Shown in pieces: positions 38,565 through 47,570 of a stretch of 64,000 nt of DNA. The translations under genes were made by a program, and so were the position numbers. Where the stretch lies: positions 124,001 to 188,000 of the forward strand of contig NZ_FOTE01000005.1 in assembly GCF_900114475.1 (NCBI RefSeq), read 5' to 3'. Position 1 is the first letter of the stretch. Every line of letters starts with the position of its first letter. Origin of the DNA: Paenibacillus sp. 1_12 (GTDB lineage: Bacteria > Bacillota > Bacilli > Paenibacillales > NBRC-103111). The notes under the pieces were generated by a model that was not told where the DNA came from, did no database searches, and was given only the letters and a program-made list of their open reading frames with translations.

Positions 38565-39497
38565 TTATTCTGTATCCGACTTACTCTGAGACGTAGGCTC
38601 CTGATTTTCCTCAGGCTGTTGCTCTTGCTTCAGATGGGTCCAGCTTCCTTCTTGATAGACAAGACCTTCACGCATTAATTTGCCGATAGCCCGCTTAAAA
38701 GCCGATTTACTGATCTGAAACCGTTCATTAATTGCATCTGCCGGAGATTCATCCGAATAAGGCATCGAGCCGTTAGGTCTTTCGCGCAGAAAAGCAAGCA
38801 GCTTCTCCGAGTCCTCATCACGTCCAACTTCTTTCACAGCTTTCATTGAACAGTTCACATTGCCATCCTCACGAACAAAGCTTACCCGCACATCAACCTG
38901 CTCGCCAAGACGCAGCTTCCTTGTACGATCAGTGGAGTGGATCATGCCAATGACTCCAAAACCAACAACACCTCCGTCACAAACCACAAAGGTTCCCATC
39001 TGCAGCGGCTTGTACACTCTTGCGCTAACCCAAGTGTTCTTCCAGCTAGTCGGAGCATCAAAGCACATCGGCTTCAATTCAGCCTCACCGGCAACTCTGG
39101 CCAGCAATCGACCTTGGCGGTCATGGGCAAGCTCAACAAACACCTTGTCTCCTACTTGTGGCCGAAGCTCACGCAGATCAGGCTGTTCCCTGAATGGAAG
39201 CAGCAGGTTGCGGCCTAAGCCCATTTCCAGAAAACAACCGAACCGTGGATGAATATCAACAACTTCCAAAAGAGCAATCTCACCCAGTTGGATTAATGGT
39301 TTTTTCATCGTACTGGCAAGACGATCCTGTGTATCGTAGAACAAAAATACATCTACGGAATCACCGGGTTTAATCGTGCCCACGACCTCGCTGTAATGGA
39401 GCAATACTTCTTGATTGCCATCCGTTACAAAATAACCGTGTGGAGCGATTTCCTTAGCAACTTTGAGTTTGTAAGTTTTTCCTGCATCCAAGATCAT
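38565..39497 (-). CDS. S1-like RNA-binding protein CvfB/YitL
   Basis: A 310-residue protein with three OB/S1-type RNA-binding domains (about 1-65, 70-140 and 150-220) and a C-terminal winged helix (AINERFQISKSAFKRAIGKL, then MREGLVYQEGSW). This layout matches CvfB of Staphylococcus, a post-transcriptional regulator of virulence genes, and YitL of Bacillus. A Gln/Glu/Ser-rich tail follows. Its start overlaps the rsfS stop as ATGA, so translation is coupled. Its insertion between rsfS and yqeM differs from the Bacillus subtilis order. Confidence 0.88.
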   Translation of the reverse strand: MILDAGKTYKLKVAKEIAPHGYFVTDGNQEVLLHYSEVVGTIKPGDSVDVFLFYDTQDRLASTMKKPLIQLGEIALLEVVDIHPRFGCFLEMGLGRNLLLPFREQPDLRELRPQVGDKVFVELAHDRQGRLLARVAGEAELKPMCFDAPTSWKNTWVSARVYKPLQMGTFVVCDGGVVGFGVIGMIHSTDRTRKLRLGEQVDVRVSFVREDGNVNCSMKAVKEVGRDEDSEKLLAFLRERPNGSMPYSDESPADAINERFQISKSAFKRAIGKLMREGLVYQEGSWTHLKQEQQPEENQEPTSQSKSDTE

Positions 39498-39841
39498 ACG
39501 CGTTCAACCACCTTGGCATCCGACCAAAGACGCTCAATATTGTAATATTCCCGATCTTCGCGATGGAAAACATGAACAATAACGTCCCCTAAGTCAACCA
39601 GCACCCAACGTGCTGTATCCATACCTTCTAATCCACGTACACGTCCACCATTTTGTTCAGCTTTTTTACGAATTTCCGTAGCGATAGCTTGAACCTGTGT
39701 TTCTGAATTACCATGACAAATAACGAAATAATCCGTAATCAGCGAAACCCCCTGCAGGTTTAACGCGATTAAATTCATTGCTTTTTTATCTTCAGCCGCT
39801 TCAACAACAAGATCTACTAATTTTTCTGGTGTAAGACTCAT
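39494..39841 (-). CDS. rsfS: Ribosome silencing factor RsfS
   Basis: A 115-residue factor that binds ribosomal protein L14 and blocks subunit joining under nutrient limitation. LVDLVVEAAEDKKAMNLIAL, DYFVICHGNSETQVQAIA and DLGDVIVHVFHREDREYYNI, ending ERLWSDA, are the standard blocks. The start is ATG at 39841 with GGAGGAAATG-type spacing (AGAGGAGG upstream). It lies between yqeK and cvfB in one operon. Confidence 0.95.
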   Translation of the reverse strand: MSLTPEKLVDLVVEAAEDKKAMNLIALNLQGVSLITDYFVICHGNSETQVQAIATEIRKKAEQNGGRVRGLEGMDTARWVLVDLGDVIVHVFHREDREYYNIERLWSDAKVVERV

Positions 39842-39878
39842 TTCATTTCCTCCTCTATCTCACTGTATTGCAAATTAT

Positions 39879-40451
39879 TCAATTCAACTGATTTATTTCA
39901 TCAACCAGGCTATTTCTAGCCAATAACGTTAATGGATAAACCTTTTTTCCTTTTTCCAGCAAAAAAATAATCGTACCATCAAACGCCGTCAAGAGTGCTT
40001 TCTCCATACTATATTCGGCGATTTCACGAATCTTATGCACGCCCGGAAAATCTCTTCCAGGTTCGATATAGTCTGCCAGACAAACGATTTTTTCCAGCTG
40101 AGTCATGTGTTTACGTCCAGTCGTATGGTAACGGATCGCATCCAACACCTCTTCGTCGTCAACCTCATAATCCCGCTGAGCAATAAAAGCACCTGCATGA
40201 GCATGCCAGATTTCCTTATCATAATCCAACAAATCCGCAGGTAAGCCATGATCGCGAATCACATTGCCCTGTTCCTTGACTGGCCAATATTTACAAACAT
40301 CATGCAGCACTGCAGCCATGTGAGCCTTGTCAGCATCACCTTGATAGCTTCTTGCGAGTAAAACGGCTGTCTCCATCACACCTAACGTGTGCTCCCAACG
40401 GGCAGCAGGCATTTGTGACTTTACCGCATCAATCAGCTGCTTGCGATTCAT
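39879..40451 (-). CDS. yqeK: HD-domain hydrolase YqeK (symmetrical Ap4A hydrolase type)
   Basis: A 190-residue HD-superfamily phosphohydrolase. Metal-binding motifs are RWEHTLGVMETAVLLA (first His), AAVLHDVCKYW (HD) and IRYHTTGRKHMTQLEKIVCL with ADYIEPGR. Members cleave diadenosine tetraphosphate symmetrically to two ADP. The start ATG at 40451 overlaps the end of nadD by 23 nt, implying coupled translation. Confidence 0.93.
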   Translation of the reverse strand: MNRKQLIDAVKSQMPAARWEHTLGVMETAVLLARSYQGDADKAHMAAVLHDVCKYWPVKEQGNVIRDHGLPADLLDYDKEIWHAHAGAFIAQRDYEVDDEEVLDAIRYHTTGRKHMTQLEKIVCLADYIEPGRDFPGVHKIREIAEYSMEKALLTAFDGTIIFLLEKGKKVYPLTLLARNSLVDEINQLN

Positions 40452-41028
40452 AAATCCGATTCACCACCATATATTCATTTACTCGATCCGGAACTAAATA
40501 ACGAACCGATAGCCCTTTGGATTGACGCAATCGAATCATGCTCGAAGAAAGCTCGATCAAGGGCATTTCTACAGGAATAACCGCTTTGCGAATAGCTTCT
40601 GGCAGCAAACTCAAATCCCACACATAACCTGGACGCTGAAGACCGATAAACGCAATTTTCTGCACCAATTCATCAATCCTGTACCATTTGGGCAAATACT
40701 GTACCATATCCGCACCGATAATATAAGCAAAATGAACGTCTGGATGCACTTGAAGAAGCTCGGTTACGGTGTCAAAGCTGTAGGAAATGCCGCCCTTCCT
40801 CAGTTCGAAATCAAAAGGGCGAAAATGGGAGTGGTCCTCAACCGCACGGCACACCATGTCCCAACGCTGCTCCGGAGTAGCCATAGGCCCTTTCTCTTTA
40901 TGAGGAGGCACATTCGTTGGCATAAACCAGACCTCATCCAACAGCGCTTGCTCACAAGCATGCTGGGCAGCAATTAAATGTCCGATATGTATAGGATCAA
41001 AGGTTCCTCCCATGATTCCAACCTTCAT
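40429..41028 (-). CDS. nadD: Nicotinate-nucleotide adenylyltransferase
   Basis: A 199-residue enzyme that adenylates nicotinate mononucleotide in NAD synthesis. The nucleotide-binding opening KVGIMGGTFDPIHIGHLIAA (GGTFDPxHxGH), PTNVPPHKEKG, IIGADMVQYLPKWYR and LIELSSSMIRLR are all present. The start is ATG at 41028 with AGAGGTGAATG spacing. Confidence 0.96.
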   Translation of the reverse strand: MKVGIMGGTFDPIHIGHLIAAQHACEQALLDEVWFMPTNVPPHKEKGPMATPEQRWDMVCRAVEDHSHFRPFDFELRKGGISYSFDTVTELLQVHPDVHFAYIIGADMVQYLPKWYRIDELVQKIAFIGLQRPGYVWDLSLLPEAIRKAVIPVEMPLIELSSSMIRLRQSKGLSVRYLVPDRVNEYMVVNRIYESQAAD

Positions 41029-41054
41029 ACATTCACCTCTTCTAGCTCAAAAAT

Positions 41055-41348
41055 CTAAACCGGCAGTACAATCGTTTTATGATCTTTCGACTCTTTGTAC
41101 AGCACGATAATTTTGCCTATTACCTGTACGAGCTCAGCATCTGCTTGCTCTGCCAATTGTTCACCGACCTCTTTGCGGTCCTCGCCACTGTTATTGAGCA
41201 CCGTAACCTTGATCAGCTCGCGTACTTCCAATGCTTCATTGATATGTCTGATCAGATGCTCGTTCACGCCACCCTTACCCACCTGGAAAATCGGGTTCAA
41301 ATGATGCGCTAAAGCGCGTAAATGTCTTGTTTGTTTACCTGTTAGCAT
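41055..41348 (-). CDS. yhbY: RNA-binding CRM-domain protein YhbY
   Basis: A 97-residue single CRM-domain protein associated with pre-50S ribosomes. The family signature LRALAHHLNPIFQVGKGGVN (GxxG RNA-binding loop) and KVTVLNNSGEDRKEVGEQLA are clear. It corresponds to yqeI in the yqeH-aroE-yqeI-nadD string. The start is ATG at 41348 with GAGGA about 11 nt upstream. Confidence 0.94.
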   Translation of the reverse strand: MLTGKQTRHLRALAHHLNPIFQVGKGGVNEHLIRHINEALEVRELIKVTVLNNSGEDRKEVGEQLAEQADAELVQVIGKIIVLYKESKDHKTIVLPV

Positions 41349-41433
41349 AATTATCGTTATCCTCTATTCTTGATTTAATAAAAGTTATGGGTGATCTTGC
41401 TAGTCGTTGTAAGCGGTAAGCTGCGAGTTTCAT

Positions 41434-42291
41434 CTATGCGTTAAATGAATCGATTACAGCTTGACGCATGGCAGCAACCGGAGCCGTAGTACCTGTCCAA
41501 TACTCGAAAGCGAACGCACCCTGGTAAATAAACATACCCAAGCCGCTGTGAATGGCTGCACCCCGAGCCTCGGATTCACAAAGGAATTTTGTAACCAGTG
41601 GGTTGTAAACCAGATCACTGACTACAGTAGAATCCAGGATCAATGAAGTATCCATCGGTACAGCATCAACATTTGGATACATGCCAACGGAAGTATTATT
41701 CACAATCAAACCAACCTTGCCAACCATATCGCCAATCTCATCCATCCCTAAGCCGGTGGCTGTGGTGAAGCTGGATATGGTTTGCGCCAGTTCAATGGCT
41801 TTATCGCGAGTACGATTGGCTATATAAATATGGGCTGCACCTTCCATGGCTAATGCATACGCAACACCACGTGCTGCGCCCCCTGCACCAAGCATCAATA
41901 CATGTTTGCCTCGCAAATCGATTCCTGTTTCTTCCTTCAATGATCTCACGTAACCGATACCATCCGTATTACGGCCAATAAGCCGTCCATCTTCATTAAT
42001 AATCGTGTTGACTGCACCAATGATCCGGGCGCCTTCATCGATTTCATCCATGTATTCCATGACCTCTACCTTATGCGGAATGGTAACATTGACACCGCGA
42101 AATTGCAGGGTGCGGATTCCATCAATAGCCGCCTTAAGCTGCCCCTGTTTAATATGAAATGCCGCGTAGACCGCGTTTATCCCCGATTCTTCAAAAGCCC
42201 GATTCAACATGATCGGCGATTTCGAATGGTGAATCGGATCTCCGAAGACACCATACAGAATGGTGTTGCTATCCAGTTTCAGTTTCCCCAT
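41434..42291 (-). CDS. aroE: Shikimate dehydrogenase
   Basis: A 285-residue NADPH-dependent dehydrogenase of aromatic amino acid synthesis. The shikimate site is GDPIHHSKSPIMLNRAFEES and VNVTIPHKVEVMEYMD (catalytic Lys); the cofactor site is LMLGAGGAARGVAYAL with ANRTRDKA; NNTSVGMYPN and the end YQGAFAFEYWTG fit. The start is ATG at 42291 with AAGGAAC upstream. Conserved place after yqeH. Confidence 0.95.
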   Translation of the reverse strand: MGKLKLDSNTILYGVFGDPIHHSKSPIMLNRAFEESGINAVYAAFHIKQGQLKAAIDGIRTLQFRGVNVTIPHKVEVMEYMDEIDEGARIIGAVNTIINEDGRLIGRNTDGIGYVRSLKEETGIDLRGKHVLMLGAGGAARGVAYALAMEGAAHIYIANRTRDKAIELAQTISSFTTATGLGMDEIGDMVGKVGLIVNNTSVGMYPNVDAVPMDTSLILDSTVVSDLVYNPLVTKFLCESEARGAAIHSGLGMFIYQGAFAFEYWTGTTAPVAAMRQAVIDSFNA

Positions 42292-42311
42292 TATTATTCG
42301 TTCCTTCCACT

Positions 42312-43433
42312 CTATATCATGGATTCGCGCACAGCAACCTTAACCCCTTTGGGAACATGCACTGCCAAATCGGCGCCGCTATCGCTGTTAATTTTAATCC
42401 AGCCCAAACCCGAGATCGAAACATCGTATATTTTGCCTTTCGGAATACGCACAGGTACCTTGGTCAGCTTCGGCAATAACTCCAAAGCCTCAAGTGTCGG
42501 AGGTGCTAGCATGACACCCTTGTGCTCTGCATACAGCTCATCGGCGCGTTCCAGCTTGGTCCGGTGCGGTGTAAGGGCATTGGATACATAAAAAGTAAAC
42601 GACTGACGCGCACCTTGAATAAAATCAAACCGTACAAAGCTGCCAAAAAATATCGTCTGCTTCTCATTTAATTGAAATACGAGCGGCTTGACGACCTTAT
42701 CAGGCATGAGCGTAGTTAAATCTTTTTTGCTTACGAGCTCTGTCAATCGGTGCGGGTATACAATACCTGGTGTGTCAATAATAAAGGTCCCATCATCCAT
42801 GGGTATTTTCACCAGGTCAAGAGTCGTTCCCGGGTACTGGGACGTTGTCAGCTCGGCTTCCAGATCGCTGTAATCACGAATCAACCGATTAATCAGTGTC
42901 GATTTGCCAACGTTCGTAGCCCCAACGACATATATATCGCGTCCACCCCTATGCTCGTCCAATGCTTGGATGACACGATCAAAGCCCATATTCATTTTTG
43001 CCGAACATAATACAACTTCAACAACCTTAAGGCCAAATTCACTGGCCTGCTTACGTATCCAATTGACAATTCTGTTATAATTGGTCACCTTCGGTAGCAA
43101 ATCAATTTTGTTAACTACCAACACAATCGGATTATCTCCGACAAAGCGAGGCAGACCGCTGATCAAAGTACCTTCAAAATCGAATATGTCGACAATATTG
43201 ACGACCAGTGATTTTGTATGCCCAACGTGACTCAACAGCTTCAAAAAGTCATTGTGGTCTAAAGTAATACCTGAGGACTCGTTATAATTTTTCATGCGAA
43301 AACAACGCTGGCATATGATCGGCGAACGATCCAATGCTTGCGCCGGAACATAACCCAGCTTGTCAGCATGCTCCGTTTGCAGCTTCACACCGCATCCGGC
43401 ACAGGCCTGTGATTCAAAAATCTTTTCTGTCAT
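42312..43433 (-). CDS. yqeH: Ribosome biogenesis GTPase YqeH
   Basis: A 373-residue circularly permuted GTPase required for 30S assembly. An N-terminal zinc finger (CAGCGVKLQ and ICQRCFRMKNYNE) precedes GTPase motifs in permuted order: NKIDLLPK (G4), SAK (G5), GATNVGKSTLINRL (G1), DTPG (G3). A C-terminal RNA-binding region follows. The start is ATG at 43433 with AAAAGGTAGG upstream. It follows yqeG by 7 nt. Confidence 0.95.
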   Translation of the reverse strand: MTEKIFESQACAGCGVKLQTEHADKLGYVPAQALDRSPIICQRCFRMKNYNESSGITLDHNDFLKLLSHVGHTKSLVVNIVDIFDFEGTLISGLPRFVGDNPIVLVVNKIDLLPKVTNYNRIVNWIRKQASEFGLKVVEVVLCSAKMNMGFDRVIQALDEHRGGRDIYVVGATNVGKSTLINRLIRDYSDLEAELTTSQYPGTTLDLVKIPMDDGTFIIDTPGIVYPHRLTELVSKKDLTTLMPDKVVKPLVFQLNEKQTIFFGSFVRFDFIQGARQSFTFYVSNALTPHRTKLERADELYAEHKGVMLAPPTLEALELLPKLTKVPVRIPKGKIYDVSISGLGWIKINSDSGADLAVHVPKGVKVAVRESMI

Positions 43434-43440
43434 GGTTTAC

Positions 43441-43938
43441 CTACCTTTTCATCCAACTTGTAGCTACTTTCTCGAGCGAGCGATTGACAACTTTCGTAAA
43501 AAAACCTTCATCTCCCTTTGCAATTGGAAGCACCAGAATCGTAAATAAGCCAATCCGGTTCCCGCCAAGCACGTCGGTCATCATTTGATCGCCAATAACC
43601 ACTGTTTGACTAGGCAGCAGATTCATCATACCTAATGCTTTGTGGAAAGCTGCACTGGTCGGCTTTTTGGCCCGATAAATAAAAGGCAGAAGCAGCGGTT
43701 CAGCGAATTTACTAACCCGTAGCTTGTTATTGTTGGAAACAATCACGACCTGAAAACCGATTTGTGCAACAACCTTGAGCCACTCAATTAATTCTGGTGT
43801 GGCTAATGGCGCTTTGGCTCCTACGAGCGTATTATCAAGATCCGTAATTATGCCACGAACACCTTTGGCCCATAGATCATTGAGGTCAATATCATATATC
43901 GTGTTCACTTGTAATTGTGGAAGCAGCCTTTTTAACAA
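43441..43938 (-). CDS. yqeG: HAD-superfamily phosphatase YqeG
   Basis: A 165-residue HAD phosphatase (phosphatidylglycerophosphatase-like subgroup IIIA). Motif I is GIITDLDNTLVGAKAP, motif II VVIVSNNN, and motif III TVVIGDQMMTDVLGGNRIG. The start is placed at a TTG (43938) giving the family-typical opening MLKRLLPQ, with GAGGTGA just upstream. The frame is open 13 codons further to 43977. It heads the yqeG-yqeH-aroE operon. Confidence 0.88.
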   Translation of the reverse strand: MLKRLLPQLQVNTIYDIDLNDLWAKGVRGIITDLDNTLVGAKAPLATPELIEWLKVVAQIGFQVVIVSNNNKLRVSKFAEPLLLPFIYRAKKPTSAAFHKALGMMNLLPSQTVVIGDQMMTDVLGGNRIGLFTILVLPIAKGDEGFFTKVVNRSLEKVATSWMKR

Positions 43939-44028
43939 AGAAATCACCTCGGGAACGATCATACCTACATACGTCAAACTATACCACAGCCTGATAGGTG
44001 TGGCAAAATAATAATAACGATCTACAAC

Positions 44029-44055
44029 AAAAAGCCTGACAGCAAGCTGCCAGGC
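44029..44055 (-). terminator. Terminator after the transglutaminase-like gene
   Basis: On the minus strand GCCTGGCAG, a 4-nt loop and CTGTCAGGC form a stem with one mismatch, followed by five T residues. It ends the MoxR-DUF58-transglutaminase operon. Confidence 0.85.
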
Positions 44056-44079
44056 CAGAGCTTAAAGCTTCTTTCTCAA

Positions 44080-46320
44080 TCAAAATTGCGAACGCAGCTT
44101 CTCGACGAGCTGAGTCGTGCTCTGCCAGTCATCCTCTGTTATTTCTGCATTGCTGTACTTGGCTTTCTCAAAGATAGATAGCACCTGCTCCAAATCTGCC
44201 TTCATCCATTTGCTCTGCTTGATCCATCTGCGGGTTGCTTCACGCAGGGTTTCATGCTCATCACGGGTATAGCCATTGCGTCGGCAAATTCTCAGCATTC
44301 GTTCACATTCTACGATGACCTTTTGCTTCAGAAGCGATGCTCTTCGACGCTCGATCCGTTCTTTGATAAGTTCTATTACCTGCAGCTTCCATACTAGAAA
44401 AGCCACTAACGCTATCGCTAACAGCACCAATCCGCTAATACTGGCAACATGGCCTGGATTTGAAAAAACAGCCGTTTCTTCCGCTGTTTCCGGTATTTCG
44501 GGTAATGTTGACATATCGATTACAGTTTCCTGTAATTGCGCGGCACGCGGCAGTACAAATCCAGAGGTAGGCTCAAAAGGAATCCAACCATAGCCACTAA
44601 AATAAATTTCCACCCAGGAATGCGCATCCGCATTACGAACGGTATACACACCAGCAGCATCGGGATCCAACATACCCTGCTCAACCGACATATTCAAATA
44701 TTCATCAGGTACTGTTGTAGAACCAGATGCATAGCCCTTCACCCATCGAGTAGGAAGTCCAGATGATCTAGAGAGCACCGCCATCGCTGATGAGAAATAA
44801 TCACAATAGCCTTCCTTGATTTCAAATAAGAAACGCTCTACAAAGTCTCGACTCCGTCCTTTGGTAAGATCAGGCTTGTTCGTATAAGGGTAGGTTTGAC
44901 GCAAATATTGCTCAATCTTCTTAGCCTTGTCATAAGGGCTCACCGTATCTTTGGTAATATCCGCCGCTAATTGACGGACACGATTCGGTGTATTGTCAGG
45001 CAGTTGTAAATATTCAGCCAGCTCTACACGATTCGGCAGCTCGGCAGGCACTTGACGCAAGACTTCCTCATCCACTATCGGCATTTGTGAGACAACTGTG
45101 TACGATTTGGGGAATGCTTGACGCTGCTGCTCATTAAACCGCATCTCAGATTGCGATGGCGCCCATAGCAAGGGCTCAAAACCTGTCTTGACACCTCCGA
45201 GATCGACTACCTTTTGCAAGCTGAAGGCTCCGAATAACACAGGATATTTTTCCTCAGACAAAATCGTAACCGTTTGGGTAACCTCTATTGTTTTCAGCTT
45301 GCTGCCAGCAGTTCTTGGATCAGAAGTCAGCGGGACATCCGCACGTACACTGCTCACCTGAGCACGTCTGTCTCCTTCTCCGAGCTCCCAGCCTTTACCA
45401 CTGTAAAAACTCCTCGTCTCTCCACGCCAATAGCTTCGATGTGAGGTTTCCACGGTCATGACAGGGGTAAAATCGAATTCAAATCCCCCACCCAGAGACG
45501 TGTCATTGCGGCTATATCCGGAAGAAGAATCACCTGCAGCCGCAGCGACCTCAACCCCTTTACCCGTAGTAAAGTTAACCGGCTGACCTTGAAAATTGCG
45601 CCACGCTGTATAAGGATCGGTCAATAAGGGACTGACCTCCGGCATAATGGAACCAATAGATAATGTCAGACAAACCAATGTAATGACTGGTACTGAAATT
45701 GACATCGGATAATCAGCCAAATAGCTCCATGCTGTTGGATCTTTTCGACGAAGCCGCTGAAAGTGACACAAAATCAGCAGAAATAATCCGCAGCCCAGCA
45801 CCATTACCACTTGAGGCCACAAATACACATTCGAAAAAGAATCACGTATACACATGGCGAGTACACTAACGATCATGAGTAGATAAATTCTCCACTTCAC
45901 CTCTACCCACCAGATCAAAGCCAGATAAATGACCCATGTGCTTAACGCAAACCATAGATATGGAGTCAACTGGTATAAGTTCAGAAACAGCTGTGAAGAA
46001 AAATAGCTGGATACAGATACATCATCAATGATTTTATAATCGCGTAAAACATGTGCATTGAGCGCGATCACCGCAATCATTTGTATGAATCCACGTGCAA
46101 GCCAATGAAGCCTCGGAACATGCTCAATCAGGAAGGTTACAAGCAGCGTTAACTGAACAATTCGAACCGTCTCCGGCAGCCACACTCCATTTTCTTTGGT
46201 AATCCAGGTTACAAATTGCAATAATAACAAGCCCACCAGTAAAGCGGTCAAACGATGCGGCCAATCCGTCCAAAGCATACGCTGCCATACAGGTGTCTTT
46301 TCATACATCAGCTCGCTCAT
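44080..46320 (-). CDS. Membrane transglutaminase-like protein (TgpA type)
   Basis: A 746-residue membrane protein. About six N-terminal helices (1-215) are followed by an extracellular transglutaminase-like domain with the Cys/His/Asp elements EGYCDYFSSAMAVLSRSSGL, NADAHSWVEIYFSGYGWIPF and the end PTSGF. One further helix (VASISGLVLLAIALVAFLVW) and a cytoplasmic DUF4129-like tail follow. Start ATG overlaps the stop of the DUF58 gene (ATGA). The MoxR-DUF58-TgpA trio is common in bacteria, and its function is poorly defined. Confidence 0.9.
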   Translation of the reverse strand: MSELMYEKTPVWQRMLWTDWPHRLTALLVGLLLLQFVTWITKENGVWLPETVRIVQLTLLVTFLIEHVPRLHWLARGFIQMIAVIALNAHVLRDYKIIDDVSVSSYFSSQLFLNLYQLTPYLWFALSTWVIYLALIWWVEVKWRIYLLMIVSVLAMCIRDSFSNVYLWPQVVMVLGCGLFLLILCHFQRLRRKDPTAWSYLADYPMSISVPVITLVCLTLSIGSIMPEVSPLLTDPYTAWRNFQGQPVNFTTGKGVEVAAAAGDSSSGYSRNDTSLGGGFEFDFTPVMTVETSHRSYWRGETRSFYSGKGWELGEGDRRAQVSSVRADVPLTSDPRTAGSKLKTIEVTQTVTILSEEKYPVLFGAFSLQKVVDLGGVKTGFEPLLWAPSQSEMRFNEQQRQAFPKSYTVVSQMPIVDEEVLRQVPAELPNRVELAEYLQLPDNTPNRVRQLAADITKDTVSPYDKAKKIEQYLRQTYPYTNKPDLTKGRSRDFVERFLFEIKEGYCDYFSSAMAVLSRSSGLPTRWVKGYASGSTTVPDEYLNMSVEQGMLDPDAAGVYTVRNADAHSWVEIYFSGYGWIPFEPTSGFVLPRAAQLQETVIDMSTLPEIPETAEETAVFSNPGHVASISGLVLLAIALVAFLVWKLQVIELIKERIERRRASLLKQKVIVECERMLRICRRNGYTRDEHETLREATRRWIKQSKWMKADLEQVLSIFEKAKYSNAEITEDDWQSTTQLVEKLRSQF

Positions 46321-47570
46321 CCACTTCTCCCTCCCAGCACAACCGGAAGCTCATGAAGGGAATGGATAGCATACCCGACCACACCAACCGATTGCAGTCT
46401 TTTCAACCAAGCTTCTTGATCGGCAGCGTCCGAGCATATCCACAGGTGGCAAGGGTTTAATTGCAGCTGCTTGAGCCAATTAAAAATTTGTATAATGGGT
46501 TCACCGTACTGCGGTGTAATCAAGGTAATAAAACTGCCTGGAACCAGATGCTGGACCTTTTCCCTTAATACTTGGCGAAGGTTATACGAGCCGTCGGCCT
46601 CCACATGGATAAAATGCTGTTGAACCGCTTTAAGTAAATTTTGTCCTGGTTTTGGCTCAAAATACACATCATCCGCTCCCGTAGACACGAGTCCCAGAGC
46701 TAAACTGCGTCCGGCTCCGTATTGAAACAAAGATGCCGCTATAGAAACAGCGAGCTCAAATTCCTCCGATTCTCCATAAGCCTTGCGTTCACGATCAAGA
46801 ATCAAATAGGTTTTGGGTAAGGATTCACGTTCAAATTCCTTAGATTTCCATGTTCCTGTTTTGGCTGTCGCATTCCAGTGAATACGTGACAATCGATCCC
46901 CATAAATATACTCTCGTACACCATTGATCTGTGTCGTTTCGCGGACTGCACGTGTCGTAGTAGAATGGTGGTTTGTCCCTTTCATCATTTGATGATATTG
47001 CTGCCATTCGCGAATCTGTATGGTTTGCGGCAGTACGACGATACTATTAGGCAGCTTGAGGGTACCTCTGTGCTCAAATAAACCAAATATATCTTCAGTA
47101 ACACATTCGGTAGTGCCGAAAGTATACGAACCTCTACGCAGTGCAGGTGTCCGGTATTCCCAATCTCCACGTCTTCTCCAATCCGGAACTATGGTCGATT
47201 CAAATGCAAGCTCACTGCCGTTTTTGTGAGTCAATCGATCCTTTACGAATATATAAGGCATGGGCCAAAATCCGGGAATTTGCAGTTGAATAGTCACTGT
47301 GAGTGAGCTTCCTGCCTCTAGTGTACTATTCGTTTCCGCATTATGCAGCGTCCGTGCTCCCTGTGTCCGTTTGATGCCGCTCCACTGCCCCAGCAATAAA
47401 TAAATGCTTAACACGAGCATGACCACAAACAGCATTAGTGCGAGTTTCCCACCTTGAAACAACAGAAAACCCAAGCTCCCCAGTAAGCTTAACAGTACCG
47501 CCCAAAATTGTTTGCTCATACGTGGTAATTCGGTAAGCTTCTGAACGATGGCTTCACGCATCCTGCTCAC
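46317..47570 (-). CDS. DUF58 domain-containing protein
   Basis: A 417-residue protein. Two N-terminal membrane helices (about 20-60) are followed by a beta-rich region and the DUF58/vWA-like core (GVREYIYGDRLSRIHWNATA, KTGTWKSKEFERESLPKTYL, ILDRERK). The block YxxGDxxRxIxWxxxAK is the family signature. It overlaps the moxR stop and the transglutaminase start by 4 nt each, so the three proteins are probably translated as a unit. DUF58 proteins are thought to be clients or partners of the MoxR ATPase. Confidence 0.92.
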   Translation of the reverse strand: MSRMREAIVQKLTELPRMSKQFWAVLLSLLGSLGFLLFQGGKLALMLFVVMLVLSIYLLLGQWSGIKRTQGARTLHNAETNSTLEAGSSLTVTIQLQIPGFWPMPYIFVKDRLTHKNGSELAFESTIVPDWRRRGDWEYRTPALRRGSYTFGTTECVTEDIFGLFEHRGTLKLPNSIVVLPQTIQIREWQQYHQMMKGTNHHSTTTRAVRETTQINGVREYIYGDRLSRIHWNATAKTGTWKSKEFERESLPKTYLILDRERKAYGESEEFELAVSIAASLFQYGAGRSLALGLVSTGADDVYFEPKPGQNLLKAVQQHFIHVEADGSYNLRQVLREKVQHLVPGSFITLITPQYGEPIIQIFNWLKQLQLNPCHLWICSDAADQEAWLKRLQSVGVVGYAIHSLHELPVVLGGRSG